A stretch of 64,000 nt of DNA from contig OU744736.1 of NCBI GenBank assembly GCA_916613615.1, positions 8,133,724-8,197,723 of the forward strand, read 5' to 3'. The translations under genes and the position numbers were made by a program. Shown here in pieces: positions 31,301 to 36,949 of the stretch; within the stretch, counting starts at the first letter, position 1; each line of letters starts with the position of its first letter. This DNA is from Steromphala cineraria (taxonomy: Eukaryota; Mollusca; Gastropoda; Trochida; Trochidae). The notes beneath the pieces were generated by a model. It saw nothing but the letters and a program-made list of their open reading frames with translations, made no database searches and was not told where the DNA came from.

Positions 31301-33315
31301 AAGATATGAGAGTATTCTTAAAGTTCCCATAAAGACTCTGTTCTATCGGTTTCCTGTCTGTTGGTTTCGGAAAATGTCACAAAAAATGCTGTACTTTAAT
31401 TGATTTTACTTGGAAATTAACAATATTTATTGATAGAATATCCTAAACTAGACAGCAATGCCTTGTAATACTGTAGCAAGGCTTTACACTCATAGACCTG
31501 ACGAATGGCTTCACTTCTCATTGTCGTTATTTTTTTAGTGTATGCTCTTCTTTATCAAGTTGTCAAATAATAATATTGAATCAACAAAAATGTTACTTCT
31601 TGCAACATGTTTTAATTAAGTTCATTGTGTTTTATATGTACTGATATATGTATAAACTGGAATGTCCTCTTGAATTTCGTTTACAAAAAATATGTAGATA
31701 GGACTGTCCCTTTAACTGAAACCTTGCAGATAACAGAACACAACCTCACGTGCCTTCGCTTGTAAAACTCTTACGCACTTAGAGTATGTGACCAGCCATT
31801 AAATTAAAATTGAGTATTAAAGTGAAACAGAGTATCTTTCTTAAAATGTTATTTTGTTATGATAAGCTACAAAATATCTTATATGCTGATTGAAGTTCAT
31901 ATCTCATCGCTGGACTTGCAAATATATCCATTTATACATAGTATCTCAAAAATGCTTGATTTTATGGAAAATCAAGAAAACATCTCAAATACGTTTAATA
32001 TTCGCATCCAATTAATATAATAAACACTATCGAATCGAATATATCTTCCTGTCAGCTTATGACAAGGTTTCAAAATTACGTTTGGCGATTTGCGCGCGCC
32101 ACTCGTGCTACATTGTCCGGTTTTCGATCAAAATCCTGACTTTGAATGGCCGTATTTTCACTCTAATTTACTGATTGACCTTTAACTTGTTATTCAGTAA
32201 CAGATAGTGGTTCCCGATGTAATAACATCGATTTCAAAATTTGACATATTCGATCCTATCAACATACTCTGTGTCTCTTTAAAGTAAATCACTATGGATG
32301 CATAAATGATTGATGCTGGTTTAAGTCTTGCCTATGAATATCATAACTGAAGGGTTACTCTGGGCAAGATTATTCGATTTCATTTTTGAATATTGCATCA
32401 ATCTCATAGAAATTCAATGTCAAAAGACGCTTCACCACCTAATGTTGACGTTGTCTCCTGTATTTTAACCCAGGCGGTATGACGGGTATCCTGGAGTGTG
32501 GAGTGAGCATGGGAGCAGGGGATGACAGCGGTGATGACGACGGTTTCATCGGAGATGTCAACATGGTGAGTTGATTGGACAGGATTTGTAGTTTCGGTAA
32601 CTTTGATCAATGAGAATCAACAGAAATTTTTACAACTACAGTAGAACACGGATATAGCGAACACTCGGATATAGCGAACACTCGGATATAGCGAACAAGT
32701 TTTCAAGTCCCTTCCCTATATAACATCATTTAAATTATATGCGTATAGCGAACACCGGATATAGCGAACTAAATTCTTTGGTCCCTTGGAGTTCGTTATA
32801 CTGTACTTAGTGTCTGTTTGTTATTGCGGTTGAACCACGAGCCATTATCTTTATTACAGTTTGATCAAGATAAGTAACATATCAATTTGAAAGTGATTAT
32901 CCAGTTTAATTTTATAAATAGGGTTTGCAGGGTGAAATCCAAATTCATACTGGCTTCTGATAGTGGGACATCTCTTTTGTTGAATCAGACACGGGTAATG
33001 GCTGAAATATTGCGCAATATGCATAAAATATTAGCTTACTCACTCATTCTTTAAATCAGTGTCTGTTTCTCCAAAGCCAAATGCCCTTGGTTCAAATCCA
33101 ACTGGATTTTGAAATTCATGTTTTCACTCCTGCATCAGTGGTATCAAATCTAAAACCTTAAATAGCATTTCATTTTGTTGTTCAATTCATTTTATAATGC
33201 AAAGAAGAAAAACTATGAACCATTTATGGTAACGTACTTGATATTCTGTGATTTCTTACTTGATTTTCTTGTTTTTCAGCTCTCCCTGTACAACTGTGAT
33301 CCGACCATGCCTTAG
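660..33315 (+). CDS. Mosaic secreted matrix protein gene (Ig/TSP1/VWA/chitin-binding/LamG-like), 3' part
   Basis: Twenty coding exons can be joined with AG/GT junctions: 660-929, 2939-3106, 5560-6132, 6346-6606, 7352-7603, 10533-10730, 15515-15673, 15715-15984, 17354-17521, 19839-20036, 21104-21292, 21694-21882, 22054-22218, 24779-24985, 26983-27168, 28376-28516, 28922-29244, 31013-31124, 32474-32565, 33280-33315. The sum is 4157 nt, in frame from a phase-1 entry to TAG. Domain order is Ig, TSP1, VWA, Ig, Ig, TSP1, TSP1, Ig, five TSP1, three cysteine-rich chitin-binding-like modules and a LamG-like tail. VWA plus chitin-binding plus LamG recalls the Pif/BMSP shell-matrix family; TSP1 and Ig modules are additions. 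It is probably extracellular, binding chitin and matrix proteins. The signal peptide and first exons lie upstream of the window. I cannot exclude that annotators split it into two genes near 13-15 kb, where one TSP1 exon is broken and the module order starts to repeat. Confidence 0.75.
1060..1290. repeat. Dispersed repeat fragment (GACTCCTTGACTAGTGAGGA family)
   Basis: This block contains the phrases GAAAGCTGAAACTTTGTGTA and GACTCCTTGACTAGTGAGGA. Both recur, with small changes, near 8400-8730, 13190-13320, 17640-17960 and 52960-53250. It begins with an AGCTCATCTGGCCTGTAAGG-type end also seen near 8970. It is a non-coding interspersed repeat of unknown class. Confidence 0.7.
1291..2482. other. 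Intron with no supported gene
   Basis: This AT-rich intronic sequence lies between the Ig exon at 660 and the TSP1 exon at 2939. Short open frames occur on both strands, but none shows a recognisable domain, splice context or conserved composition. I see nothing else here. Confidence 0.5.
2483..2638. repeat. Intronic segment duplicated at 4962-5126
   Basis: About 160 bp sharing TTTACAGGAATGCATAGAAT, CAGGGCCTCTGAGGC and TTCAAAGTTCATTGTTAAAC is found both here and at 4962-5126, ahead of the TSP1 and VWA exons respectively. It is either a dispersed repeat or a relic of local exon duplication. The copy here is interrupted at its 3' edge by the MITE at 2639; the other copy is uninterrupted. Confidence 0.75.
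2639..2831. mobile_element. Palindromic MITE copy 1 (9-bp TSD)
   Basis: A 193-bp fold-back element begins CATCTTCCTACGCAGAGCCT and ends with the inverted form (GCGTAGGAAGATG). It is flanked by the perfect 9-bp direct repeat TGTTAAACT at 2630-2638 and 2832-2840. The related segment at 5118-5126 carries a single TGTTAAACT with no element, so it serves as an empty site. Long terminal inverted repeats and 9-bp duplications are the hallmark of Mutator-like (MULE) non-autonomous elements; the superfamily call is inference. Confidence 0.88.
2939..3106 (+). CDS. Thrombospondin type-1 (TSP1) exon
   Basis: A phase 1-1 exon of 168 nt lies between CTGCAG and TTGTG|GTCAGT. The product carries the TSP1 signatures [14 protein letters not shown] and the closing CNLRTCG, with the usual six cysteines. 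The first tryptophan is kept (YGQWS) while the later position of the W..W motif is tyrosine. It is very close in sequence to the exon at 17354-17521, so the two belong to the internal duplication of this gene. Confidence 0.88.
3565..3708. repeat. Near-perfect hairpin inside the nested insertion
   Basis: Arms of about 60 bp pair: GTTATCATGCTCGTGTGTTT on the left against AAACACACGAGCATGATAAC on the right. They enclose a short loop containing GCGAGCCTTGGCGAGC. This is a palindromic element at the left end of the insertion into the TTAA element. Confidence 0.85.
3965..4060 (-). repeat. tRNA-like / SINE-like fragment
   Basis: On the minus strand the segment shows a B-box-like stretch (TTCAGTTCGATCCCG) and, 5' of it, an A-box-like stretch (TTGGCTAGTTTGACTCG). 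No complete cloverleaf with paired acceptor stem can be read, so a tRNA-derived repeat is more likely than a tRNA gene. Confidence 0.35.
4962..5126. repeat. Paralogous segment carrying the empty MITE site
   Basis: This block matches 2483-2638 but continues from TTCATTGTTAAACT into unrelated sequence without the palindromic MITE. It holds only one copy of the 9-bp target (5118-5126). Confidence 0.75.
5560..6132 (+). CDS. von Willebrand factor A (VWA) domain exon
   Basis: A single phase 1-1 exon of 573 nt (191 codons) lies between TTACAG and GATG|GTAAGT. It encodes a complete VWA fold. The first strand and MIDAS motif read [10 protein letters not shown] (DxSxS), followed by [10 protein letters not shown], the MIDAS threonine region GGTATQFG and the metal-site aspartate in VITDG. 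It has intact metal-coordinating residues, so an adhesive, cation-dependent role is plausible. It is the only VWA domain seen in the window and is absent from the second block of the internal duplication. Confidence 0.92.
6346..6606 (+). CDS. Ig-like domain exon 2
   Basis: A phase 1-1 exon of 261 nt lies between CTTACAG and CTCG|GTGAGC. The Ig layout includes the strand VLEGSNVRM, the core tryptophan in DGRWTFED and the closing motif DGGSYSY. No cysteine occupies either canonical disulfide position. It is one of two adjacent Ig exons following the VWA domain. Confidence 0.75.
6940..7075. repeat. (TC)n microsatellite with GAAC interruptions
   Basis: Long runs of TC are interrupted by CTGAAC. 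It is intronic between two Ig exons and gives arginine/glutamate-rich open frames on the minus strand that are not genes. Confidence 0.95.
7352..7603 (+). CDS. Ig-like domain exon 3
   Basis: A phase 1-1 exon of 252 nt lies between TTTTACAG and TCGG|GTGAGA. It has an I-set-like layout with the strand ARVGDTTIF, the tryptophan in GMWLKNG and the closing motif DAGRYAY. As in the other three Ig exons, both canonical cysteines are absent and tyrosine takes the place of the second. Confidence 0.78.
8315..9040. repeat. Dispersed repeat element with three internal ~155-bp sub-repeats
   Basis: It starts near GTCCGTCCGTAAACTTTTGAC and holds three degenerate sub-repeats carrying GACCCCAAATAGGGTCACAG and TTTTCATCTTCTTCTC. 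It ends near GATGAGCTACAGAGCCAATG. It is the longest representative in the window of the family also found at 1060, 13195, 17640 and 52959. Confidence 0.75.
9041..10440. other. Intron with no supported gene
   Basis: This is AT-rich sequence. A 171-codon open frame at 9573-10088 (+) has no recognisable domain and low-complexity composition, and I do not call it. The segment near 10310-10350 (GATTTGGGATGGACGTGTTA) recurs at 19250, where it precedes a GACA microsatellite, as part of the internal duplication. Confidence 0.45.
10533..10730 (+). CDS. TSP1 exon
   Basis: A phase 1-1 exon of 198 nt lies between ACACAG and GCCCAG|GTAAGT. The product starts [11 protein letters not shown] and contains [13 protein letters not shown] and a closing CENSPVCPG, all typical of TSP1 repeats. 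It pairs with 19839-20036, which shares length, boundaries and most residues, and flanking intron sequence (GAGGTGAGGCTTA) is shared too. Confidence 0.9.
10800..10975. repeat. Intronic segment duplicated at 20930-21085
   Basis: Sequence such as AATATGATGTAGAAAGTTTA and TTGATATTGCCAACA recurs with substitutions downstream of the paralogous TSP1 exon at 19839. This shows that the duplication included introns as well as exons. Confidence 0.8.
11000..13015. other. Intron with no supported gene
   Basis: About 2 kb of AT-rich intron separates TSP1 exons 10533 and 13020. The matching intron in the other duplicate is only about 1.07 kb. I find no coding exon, RNA gene or complete mobile element here. 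Confidence 0.5.
13020..13195 (+). pseudogene. Broken TSP1 exon (3' end and donor replaced by repeat)
   Basis: It begins at a good TTTTACAG acceptor and matches the intact exon 21104-21292 nearly residue for residue ([28 protein letters not shown]). The match stops at GTGCAATAGACTAGTGAAG. There the sequence switches into the dispersed repeat seen at 1060 and 52959, so the last codons, the final cysteine and the splice donor are lost. Because neighbouring exons are all phase 1-1, skipping it keeps the frame. It is a dead exon unless a cryptic donor is used. Confidence 0.8.
13195..13390. repeat. Dispersed repeat fragment abutting the broken TSP1 exon
   Basis: It contains GACTAGTGAAGATTATGAA, TTTGGTGACCCTGTTGCCCC and TTTTCATCTTCTTCTCC, the same family as 1060-1290 and 8315-9040. 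Its left edge is the breakpoint in the TSP1 exon. Confidence 0.75.
14081..14779 (-). mobile_element. LTR-retrotransposon pol fragment (integrase C-terminal part)
   Basis: A 232-codon frame on the minus strand begins with [20 protein letters not shown], the conserved integrase-tail signature of Ty3/gypsy-type pol (YN.T.H..TG.SP..L). It ends in an alanine/threonine/proline-rich tail. No reverse transcriptase, RNase H or paired LTR is visible nearby, so this is a truncated relic antisense inside an intron of the mosaic gene. The clade is inferred from the motif only. Confidence 0.85.
15515..15673 (+). CDS. TSP1 exon
   Basis: A phase 1-1 exon of 159 nt lies between AACAG and ACAG|GTTATA. Translated from the second base it reads [19 protein letters not shown], then a GGGV turn and RTRSC, a canonical TSP1 with W..W..W and CSVTCG. 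It lies only 41 bp upstream of the next Ig exon, a very short intron that starts GTTATA and ends in GTGCAG. Confidence 0.82.
15715..15984 (+). CDS. Ig-like domain exon 4
   Basis: A phase 1-1 exon of 270 nt lies between GTGCAG and TCAG|GTAGTT. The Ig layout includes [12 protein letters not shown], the tryptophan in GDWYGPRG and the closing motif DAGIYYY; the canonical cysteines are absent. It has the same length as the Ig exon at 660-929 and a similar opening strand, and both are followed by a closely matching TSP1 exon. Confidence 0.82.
16703..16990 (+). repeat. tRNA-derived SINE
   Basis: The head shows an A box (TAGCGCAGTGGTCAGCAC) and a B box (GGTTCGAAATC). The body carries GATGCTCACAGGTTTCACCA and CTTTCTCCTTGCAATAATA. 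Body sequence recurs at 38905-39030 and near 63620, consistent with one SINE family with a conserved 3' part. Confidence 0.75.
17354..17521 (+). CDS. TSP1 exon
   Basis: A phase 1-1 exon of 168 nt lies between TTACAG and TTGTG|GTCAGT. It encodes [19 protein letters not shown] with the downstream RTRSC and CNLRTCG. It is the counterpart of 2939-3106: same length, same donor context and mostly identical 3' half. Confidence 0.92.
17640..17960. repeat. Diverged copy of the dispersed repeat family
   Basis: It contains GGTTTATGGCATGG, GTCCATCAGTCCATCC, ATTAGAAAACTCAAATCATG and TTTTCATCTTCTTCATGAG, in the order seen in the copies at 1060 and 8315, but with many substitutions. Confidence 0.5.
18540..18620. 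repeat. Short direct/inverted repeat cluster
   Basis: CAGTGAAAATATAATCCATA occurs twice, and TATATTTTCACTG lies between in inverted orientation. It is likely part of a degenerate palindromic element. Confidence 0.65.
18771..18907. repeat. Fold-back element (~137 bp)
   Basis: The left arm ATACTAAACTTCCTTCCATT pairs with the right arm AATGGAAGGTCGTTTAGTAT. Pairing continues inward through the TTTAATACTATTTTTATTAA segment and its complement. The internal loop is CTCGCTTCCGCTCG-rich. The phrase TTTTTTATTAAACTGGTAAA near base 30 looks like part of a related copy. Confidence 0.8.
19276..19361. repeat. (GACA)n microsatellite
   Basis: About 21 tandem GACA units follow GGGATGGACGTGTTAATA. The paralogous site near 10320 has the same flank but only a few degenerate units, so the expansion is specific to this duplicate. 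Confidence 0.95.
19586..19779. mobile_element. Palindromic MITE copy 2 (9-bp TSD)
   Basis: A 194-bp element begins CATCTTCCTACGCAGATCCT and ends in TTGCGTAGGAAGATG. It is flanked by the perfect 9-bp repeat GGGAATATC (19577-19585 and 19780-19788). Its central part is in the opposite orientation to that of copy 1 at 2639. Confidence 0.9.
19839..20036 (+). CDS. TSP1 exon
   Basis: A phase 1-1 exon of 198 nt lies between ACACAG and GCCCAG|GTAAGT. The product contains [11 protein letters not shown], a CLVTCG core and [12 protein letters not shown], ending CANSPDCPG. It is the paralogue of 10533-10730. Confidence 0.93.
20763..20910. repeat. Fold-back element in intron
   Basis: AAGAATAACCAAC at the left pairs with GTTGATTATTCTT at the right. 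Inner arms CGGAATTACGGATTATCTGT and ACAGATAATCCGTAATTCC also pair. The loop contains CTCGCTGAAGCTCGGAG. Confidence 0.8.
21104..21292 (+). CDS. TSP1 exon
   Basis: A phase 1-1 exon of 189 nt lies between TTTTACAG and GACG|GTATTA. It encodes [24 protein letters not shown] and the closing CNRTECDG. It is the intact counterpart of the broken exon at 13020 and provides the missing C-terminal residues and donor. Confidence 0.93.
21694..21882 (+). CDS. TSP1 exon
   Basis: A phase 1-1 exon of 189 nt lies between ATACAG and CCAA|GTAAGC. Translation from the second base gives [20 protein letters not shown], then a GEGVRVRTR segment and a closing CYNKPCP. It is a standard TSP1 fold. Confidence 0.9.
21935..22020 (-). 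repeat. tRNA-like fragment (minus strand)
   Basis: On the minus strand, GCATAGCTCATTGGGT resembles an A box and GGGTTCAATTCCGG a B box at the usual spacing. The acceptor stem does not pair, so it is most likely a SINE head rather than a functional tRNA. It lies in the short intron between two TSP1 exons. Confidence 0.45.
22054..22218 (+). CDS. TSP1 exon
   Basis: A phase 1-1 exon of 165 nt lies between TTAACAG and TCCAG|GTAAGC. It encodes [20 protein letters not shown] with RSRSC and the closing CFEQSCPG. It is the last TSP1 module before the chitin-binding part of the gene. Confidence 0.92.
22458..22690. repeat. Dispersed repeat (GCCCCCGAATCGG hairpin family)
   Basis: It begins with the hairpin TGCCCCCGAATCGGAGATTC/CGGGGG and continues with CTGTCCGTCCGTCTGTCCG, TTGGTCATAACTTTTGATTG and GACCTTGACCTTGACACAGC. 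The same sequence recurs tandemly at 48811-49670. Confidence 0.9.
23280..23381 (-). repeat. tRNA-derived SINE head, interrupted by MITE
   Basis: On the minus strand the segment reads GTGACTGAACAGGTAGAGTG (A-box-like) then CCAGGTTCGAATCTC (B box). The palindromic MITE at 23382 is inserted beside the A-box region, duplicating GTTCAGTCA. Confidence 0.6.
23382..23516. mobile_element. Palindromic MITE copy 3, shortened (9-bp TSD)
   Basis: A 135-bp version has the same termini (CATCTTCCTACGCAGAGCCT ... GCGTAGGAAGATG) but lacks most of the central loop. It is flanked by the perfect 9-bp repeat GTTCAGTCA (23373-23381 and 23517-23525). Confidence 0.9.
23563..24115. repeat. Dispersed repeat with GCCCCCGCCATATATGGC hairpin
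   Basis: It starts ATGCCCCCGCCATATATGGC followed by AGGGGCAT and a TCCGTACATCCGTACGTACG stretch. It contains two diverged internal units around AACTTCTCCTCAAAAA and GGTGTGCA, and ends near GGACACAAATTTTCTAGTT. It is non-coding. Confidence 0.75.
24779..24985 (+). CDS. Chitin-binding (peritrophin-A/CBM14-like) exon 1
   Basis: A phase 1-1 exon of 207 nt lies between TTTTTAG and CCAATAG|GTAAAT. The product has the chitin-binding type-2 pattern: [26 protein letters not shown], then a TCPFGKFWN motif and a closing [11 protein letters not shown], with six cysteines and the aromatic residues used for sugar stacking. The 3' end of this exon and its donor are the seed of the 51-bp tandem array that follows, so the position of the true donor among 22 copies is uncertain. 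Confidence 0.88.
24954..26075 (+). repeat. 51-bp tandem array duplicating the exon end and splice donor (22 copies)
   Basis: About 22 near-identical 51-bp units each carry exon sequence ending TGTCCAATAG|GTAAAT and intron sequence ATCCACAATGCAG. Read through, a unit encodes 17 residues ([17 protein letters not shown]) with no stop. A 2-nt insertion at about 25413 (AGTGTGAGAAC) shifts the frame after nine full units and leads to a stop at 25444-25446. One unit near 25804 has GGAAAA for GGTAAA, losing its donor. High identity indicates recent expansion. Confidence 0.95.
26200..26250 (+). pseudogene. Remnant of a chitin-binding exon start
   Basis: A TTTGTAG acceptor is followed by ACCGGTGCACAGACGACTGC, closely resembling the start of the functional exon at 26983 (ACAAGTGCAAGGACGACTGC). 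It reads only about a dozen codons before similarity is lost and a stop occurs. Confidence 0.5.
26983..27168 (+). CDS. Cysteine-rich chitin-binding-like exon 2
   Basis: A phase 1-1 exon of 186 nt lies between TTTGTAG and AACA|GTAAGC. The product is cysteine-rich ([45 protein letters not shown]). It contains the YVQCY stretch typical of peritrophin-A-type chitin-binding modules, with extra cysteines. It is assigned by position and pattern; the fold is less certain than for exon 24779. Confidence 0.8.
27225..27945. repeat. Intronic C-rich minisatellite (~75-115 bp units)
   Basis: Eight or so diverged units carry TATCCATTAATTGAAGGGTG, GAGGGTGAAACCCCCC and TCAATCCCCCTTTTCAATAG. Long homopolymer C tracts (for example 27483-27505) vary in length between units. 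It lies in the intron between chitin-binding exons 2 and 3. Confidence 0.92.
28376..28516 (+). CDS. Cysteine-containing chitin-binding-like exon 3
   Basis: A phase 1-1 exon of 141 nt lies between GTTGCAG and TCGG|GTATGC. The product contains [17 protein letters not shown], then [20 protein letters not shown]. The [12 protein letters not shown] segment matches the C-terminal half of chitin-binding type-2 modules (CP.G..F....C.C). Confidence 0.78.
28922..29244 (+). CDS. LamG-like C-terminal module, exon a
   Basis: A 323-nt exon, phase 1 in and phase 0 out, lies between TTGACAG and ACTCAG|GTAAAC. The product opens [11 protein letters not shown] and continues through [12 protein letters not shown] to [14 protein letters not shown], a beta-rich stretch compatible with a laminin-G/concanavalin-A-like fold. 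VWA plus chitin-binding plus a LamG end is the Pif/BMSP arrangement. The fold call is inference. Confidence 0.75.
29206..29650 (+). repeat. Degenerate ~115-bp tandem copies of the LamG exon a end and donor
   Basis: Four diverged copies (about 29206, 29322, 29430 and 29570) repeat the exon end (ACATTCTCAC...ACTCAG|GTAA) followed by ATCTGTGTC and ATGTGTGCA. Each keeps a donor-like CAGGTAA. They are more diverged than the other arrays, so older. Confidence 0.8.
29838..31063 (+). repeat. 84-bp tandem array duplicating an exon start and acceptor (15 copies)
   Basis: Fifteen unit starts are spaced 84 bp apart, each with GGTATGGAGGACTGGAAGAC preceded by a TTATGTTGGCAG-type acceptor; the first is degenerate. 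Only the last unit (31013) continues into the unique exon. The early part has a 252-bp (3 x 84) higher-order repeat shown by CATGACG, CTTAACG and CGTGACG variants. The unit is 28 codons long, so open frames run through on both strands; these are not separate genes. Confidence 0.96.
31013..31124 (+). CDS. LamG-like module, exon b
   Basis: A 112-nt exon, phase 0 in and phase 1 out, lies between TTGGCAG and CTCTG|GTATGT. It encodes [20 protein letters not shown] then [11 protein letters not shown]. Its first about 51 nt are shared by every unit of the upstream 84-bp array, so only the last acceptor yields the complete exon. Confidence 0.8.
31817..32282. mobile_element. TTAA-flanked TIR element, intact copy
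   Basis: A 466-bp element begins TTAAAGTGAAACAGAGTATC and ends ATACTCTGTGTCTCTTTAA, with TTAA at both outer edges. It has no coding capacity. The diverged copy at 3449-4949 contains the same sequence split by an insertion. Confidence 0.75.
32474..32565 (+). CDS. LamG-like module, exon c
   Basis: A 92-nt exon, phase 1 in and phase 0 out, lies between AACCCAG and AACATG|GTGAGT. It encodes [15 protein letters not shown] then [15 protein letters not shown]. The acidic loop followed by FIGDV is typical of LamG-type C-terminal strands (FxGxI/V). Confidence 0.78.
32640..32820. repeat. Dispersed repeat (GAACACGGATATAGCGAACA family)
   Basis: It contains several ACTCGGATATAGCGAACA units and ends TTGGAGTTCGTTATACTGTA. 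Related copies occur at 34113-34255 and 53645-53772, all within or just past the 3' ends of the (+) genes. Confidence 0.8.
33280..33315 (+). CDS. Last coding exon of mosaic gene
   Basis: It follows a strong TTTTTCAG acceptor and encodes [11 protein letters not shown] then TAG. The SLYNCDP ending is a common close of LamG-like domains. Downstream AATAAA-like signals occur near 33852 and 33887, so the 3' UTR may be about 0.5-0.6 kb. Confidence 0.8.
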   Translation, partial: LSLYNCDPTMP

Positions 33316-35841
33316 ATTAAATAATCCTCAAGTTGTAGCAAGAATGAATATTCAGTTTATGTAAAAAATGATTATTTTCATAACTTTATTATTATCCAAT
33401 AGATATGAACCTATATTAGCAGCTTTTTCAATTTTTTTAACGGACAATAACATCAACTTTCAATTACTGAAACTTTAGTTAAAAATGTATGTTAATTTTT
33501 TTTATTTCAATCCGTCAATATTGGAATTTAGGTATATTTCTTACATAAATTATTTTTAGAATATCATATTTAGTAGAGTATTAGAGTGATAATGAAAATT
33601 TTAAGTTTAAAGACTTCTTTCTATATTCTAGTATGGATGTTTTTGGATAGTGTAATATATTTTATATCCTTGCATAATTAGTTTCAATTAAGTGTCCAAA
33701 AAATGAATACTTACCACAAGCAATGACTTTAAAACAGTAAAGAAATGTCAAATGTGTGAGGATACCTTGATCATCAGTATATATCAATTTGATCAGTCAT
33801 CACAAGGAAAGTCACACAAAGATCTTGTGATCTCTCAACAATTCTAATTAACAATAAATTATATGGGGGAAAAGATTAGTGATAATAAATTGAAATACAG
33901 GTAAAACTTTATTTAGATCAATCCTTTCAATCATATTGTAATAAAAAAAAATCACATTATATAAAAAAATATAAGTATTGTTATTTTTGTACACTTGTTC
34001 ATATCTCTTCCTTCATATATTTTTATATTTTCTTTTTTCTTTTATATAAAAATGATATAGGTTAACCTATATCAACAAAATAATCTGTTTGTTGTTTTTA
34101 GCCTGTGAAATACAGTAGAACACGGATATAGCAAACTCAGACATAGCGAACAATTTATAGTAAACCAATTTTCAATCCCGACAAGACACCGGACATAGCG
34201 AACTAAATTCTTTGGTCCCTTGGAGTTCGTTTTATCTGTGGTCTACTGTATACTATGAGTTAAAACATTCTGTCGAGGGTGTTAGGGATATGTTTGGTTG
34301 ATATTAGATAATTTAAAACTATTAAGCATGAATGATATTAGTGGTAAATTTGTATATTGCAATACAGAAACAAAATTCTATTTAATCAGTACACACCTCT
34401 TCAAATATCTGATATAACTGACGTTTTAATTTACAATTAACAGCTAAAATGCAGAAAAACACAACCTAATCAAAAACGATTTAAAAGAAAGTTTTAAACA
34501 AAGTGTGAACTTGTGTCATTAAAAAAGAGTATGCATGTATATGTATATGGCATTGAAAAATTCTTAACAATGGGTAAGAAAAATACATTCGGAAAGAATA
34601 AATGTTTTTGGAAAAAAAATTGATGAATTATCTTTTTAAGGAAAAAAACATGCTTCTCCTTCTATAAAACCAACAAATAAGATGATATTGTCTTAAAGTT
34701 GTTTTTCTGAGGTCACTAGAAGTTTTACCAAACCTTAATAATACTCCCTGGACATTGTGGCTCTATCCGCATACAAGATTTCAGTCTTCTTGGGGTGTTT
34801 GTTTAGAAGAAATGAACAATAAGGAGATCCTTCATGGATGAACAACTTCTTCATTCTGAGAAGGCGACCTGTCGACATAGATTCTAATGTCACCAAGCAA
34901 GTGATACACCAACCTAAAGAGTACCAATCAAAGATGTGAAATGTTTGAAAATAGGTATTTCCTGAATTATGTCCAAGGAGCTCATTACTGACCAGAGCAT
35001 TGTTGAAGTTAGAATAAACCTAACTTTGCCTCATATTAAATTGCAGGTTGCTTCTGTTTTAGGAATAACCCATTATATTATGAGTTTTTACTGTTAAAAT
35101 TAAGACCTTGTAAAAGGTATACAATTTGAAAGTAAGACCTAAAATGTTTCCCTATATGACGTGACAATATCAGGACAATTCGTGTTAAAATTTAATACTA
35201 TTTCGGGAAATTATCATTTAAAATAAAACATGCTACTGCCCCTTTTAAATGAAAGTGTATACAAATTATGAGTTCAGGCTGGAAAATTAAGAATACCTTC
35301 ATTACTACTTCATCTTATCTTAACAGTTTGGGCAGATTAACTTTTAGTGTACCAGTCACCCTAATGTAAACATTCGAAAGATTCATTATATATCAAACTA
35401 ATTAAAATACTCTTTTTTACTTGTACATGTGCATTTTATATATTATTAACAGTCGTATAATGTAGATCCTATTCATGTAATACAAATAGTAGAGAGTCTT
35501 AAATACAGCTAACGTCGAGGTCAAAATATTGCAAACTACAAGATTTATTTTAATATAAACGAATAGTTATTCACACAGATAAATCACAACTTTTCCACTT
35601 TAACATTATTGGTGCAAATCTACTTTTTAAAATTATTATAACTTAAAATAATATTTTACTGGTGGTGGTCCGTGTTTGATCTATGTTGCGTGATGTATAT
35701 TTTGGGAATGTATCTTTCTATTTTGTGATCGACTTTCGACTTTCTTTATATACTATTCTCTCTTCTCTTATTTTGAATGGATCCACTTAATGACAATGAT
35801 GTATAATAACGACGCTTTTATAAACAGTAGAAATTGCTTTA

Positions 35842-36020
<179 letters not shown>

Positions 36021-36234
36021 GATAAATACAAACTTTTATAGAAAATCAAATCAACATTCGTAAAATTCGCAACGCAGAAAGGAGTAATGTGACTTATTAG
36101 TAATCCGGATATCCAGGAAAAAAATTAATCAGGCACTTCCTTATTTGTTAGAAAGTCTCTTTTACTTTAACAGTATACTATATTCATCAATGTAAGGATA
36201 TGCTCGGATGATATTTGGGACCATAGAATACACC

Positions 36235-36573
36235 GAATATTTTCGATTCCTAAACTTAATGATACAGGGACCTGGTAGGACACGCTTGGTATTTACGGTA
36301 TTCGCTTTTTTAGGTTGCATAAGTCAAGAAATGCATATTTTTTTTCGTAAAGGTATCGTAAAAAGGGAGCTAAAAGCAGAGACGTATATAATACGTTTCT
36401 GCTAAAAGGAATTATTTTTTTTAGCACACCACCAAACAAATTTCCCAGTATATAATTCAGGCTGAATACCAACTGAACTTATGCAACCTAAAAAAGCGAA
36501 TACCGTAAATACCAAGCGTGTCCTACCAGGTCCCTGTATCATTAAATTTAAGTTTAGGAATCGAAAATATTCT
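36235..36573. repeat. Large fold-back element (~90-bp arms, 160-bp loop)
   Basis: The left arm (36235-36320) contains TTCGATTCCTAAACTTAA and GACCTGGTAGGACACGCTTG. The right arm (36481-36573) carries their complements almost base for base (CAAGCGTGTCCTACCAGGTC). It lies about 380 bp upstream of the CTBS start codon. Confidence 0.9.
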
Positions 36574-36949
36574 CAGCTAAACGCGGAAGAAAATTAAGCT
36601 GTTGCTGGTCACAATAGCACGTGCTTTTGTTTACAAACAGGGGAGCATCCCTTACAAAGGTCAAATATCGTTTTTATACAACAAAATATGAGACATATTA
36701 AAAGTGATCAAACTTTGATTTTTTTATTTGACTTTGGACTTGTGACGACGTTTGTACACGTTTGACGACGAATTCATTTTGGATCATATTTCCACATTCG
36801 CTCTTTGATAAATCAATGAACAACCAATGCTCCCTAACAAAACAGGTACTAGATCACATGACATCAGTAAGGAAGGCGTCGATGTTGTAGTTATCTTCAA
36901 CTACACCGAGTGATTTTATCCAGCGGATAGGTTTGAGTAAAGGAGAGAG

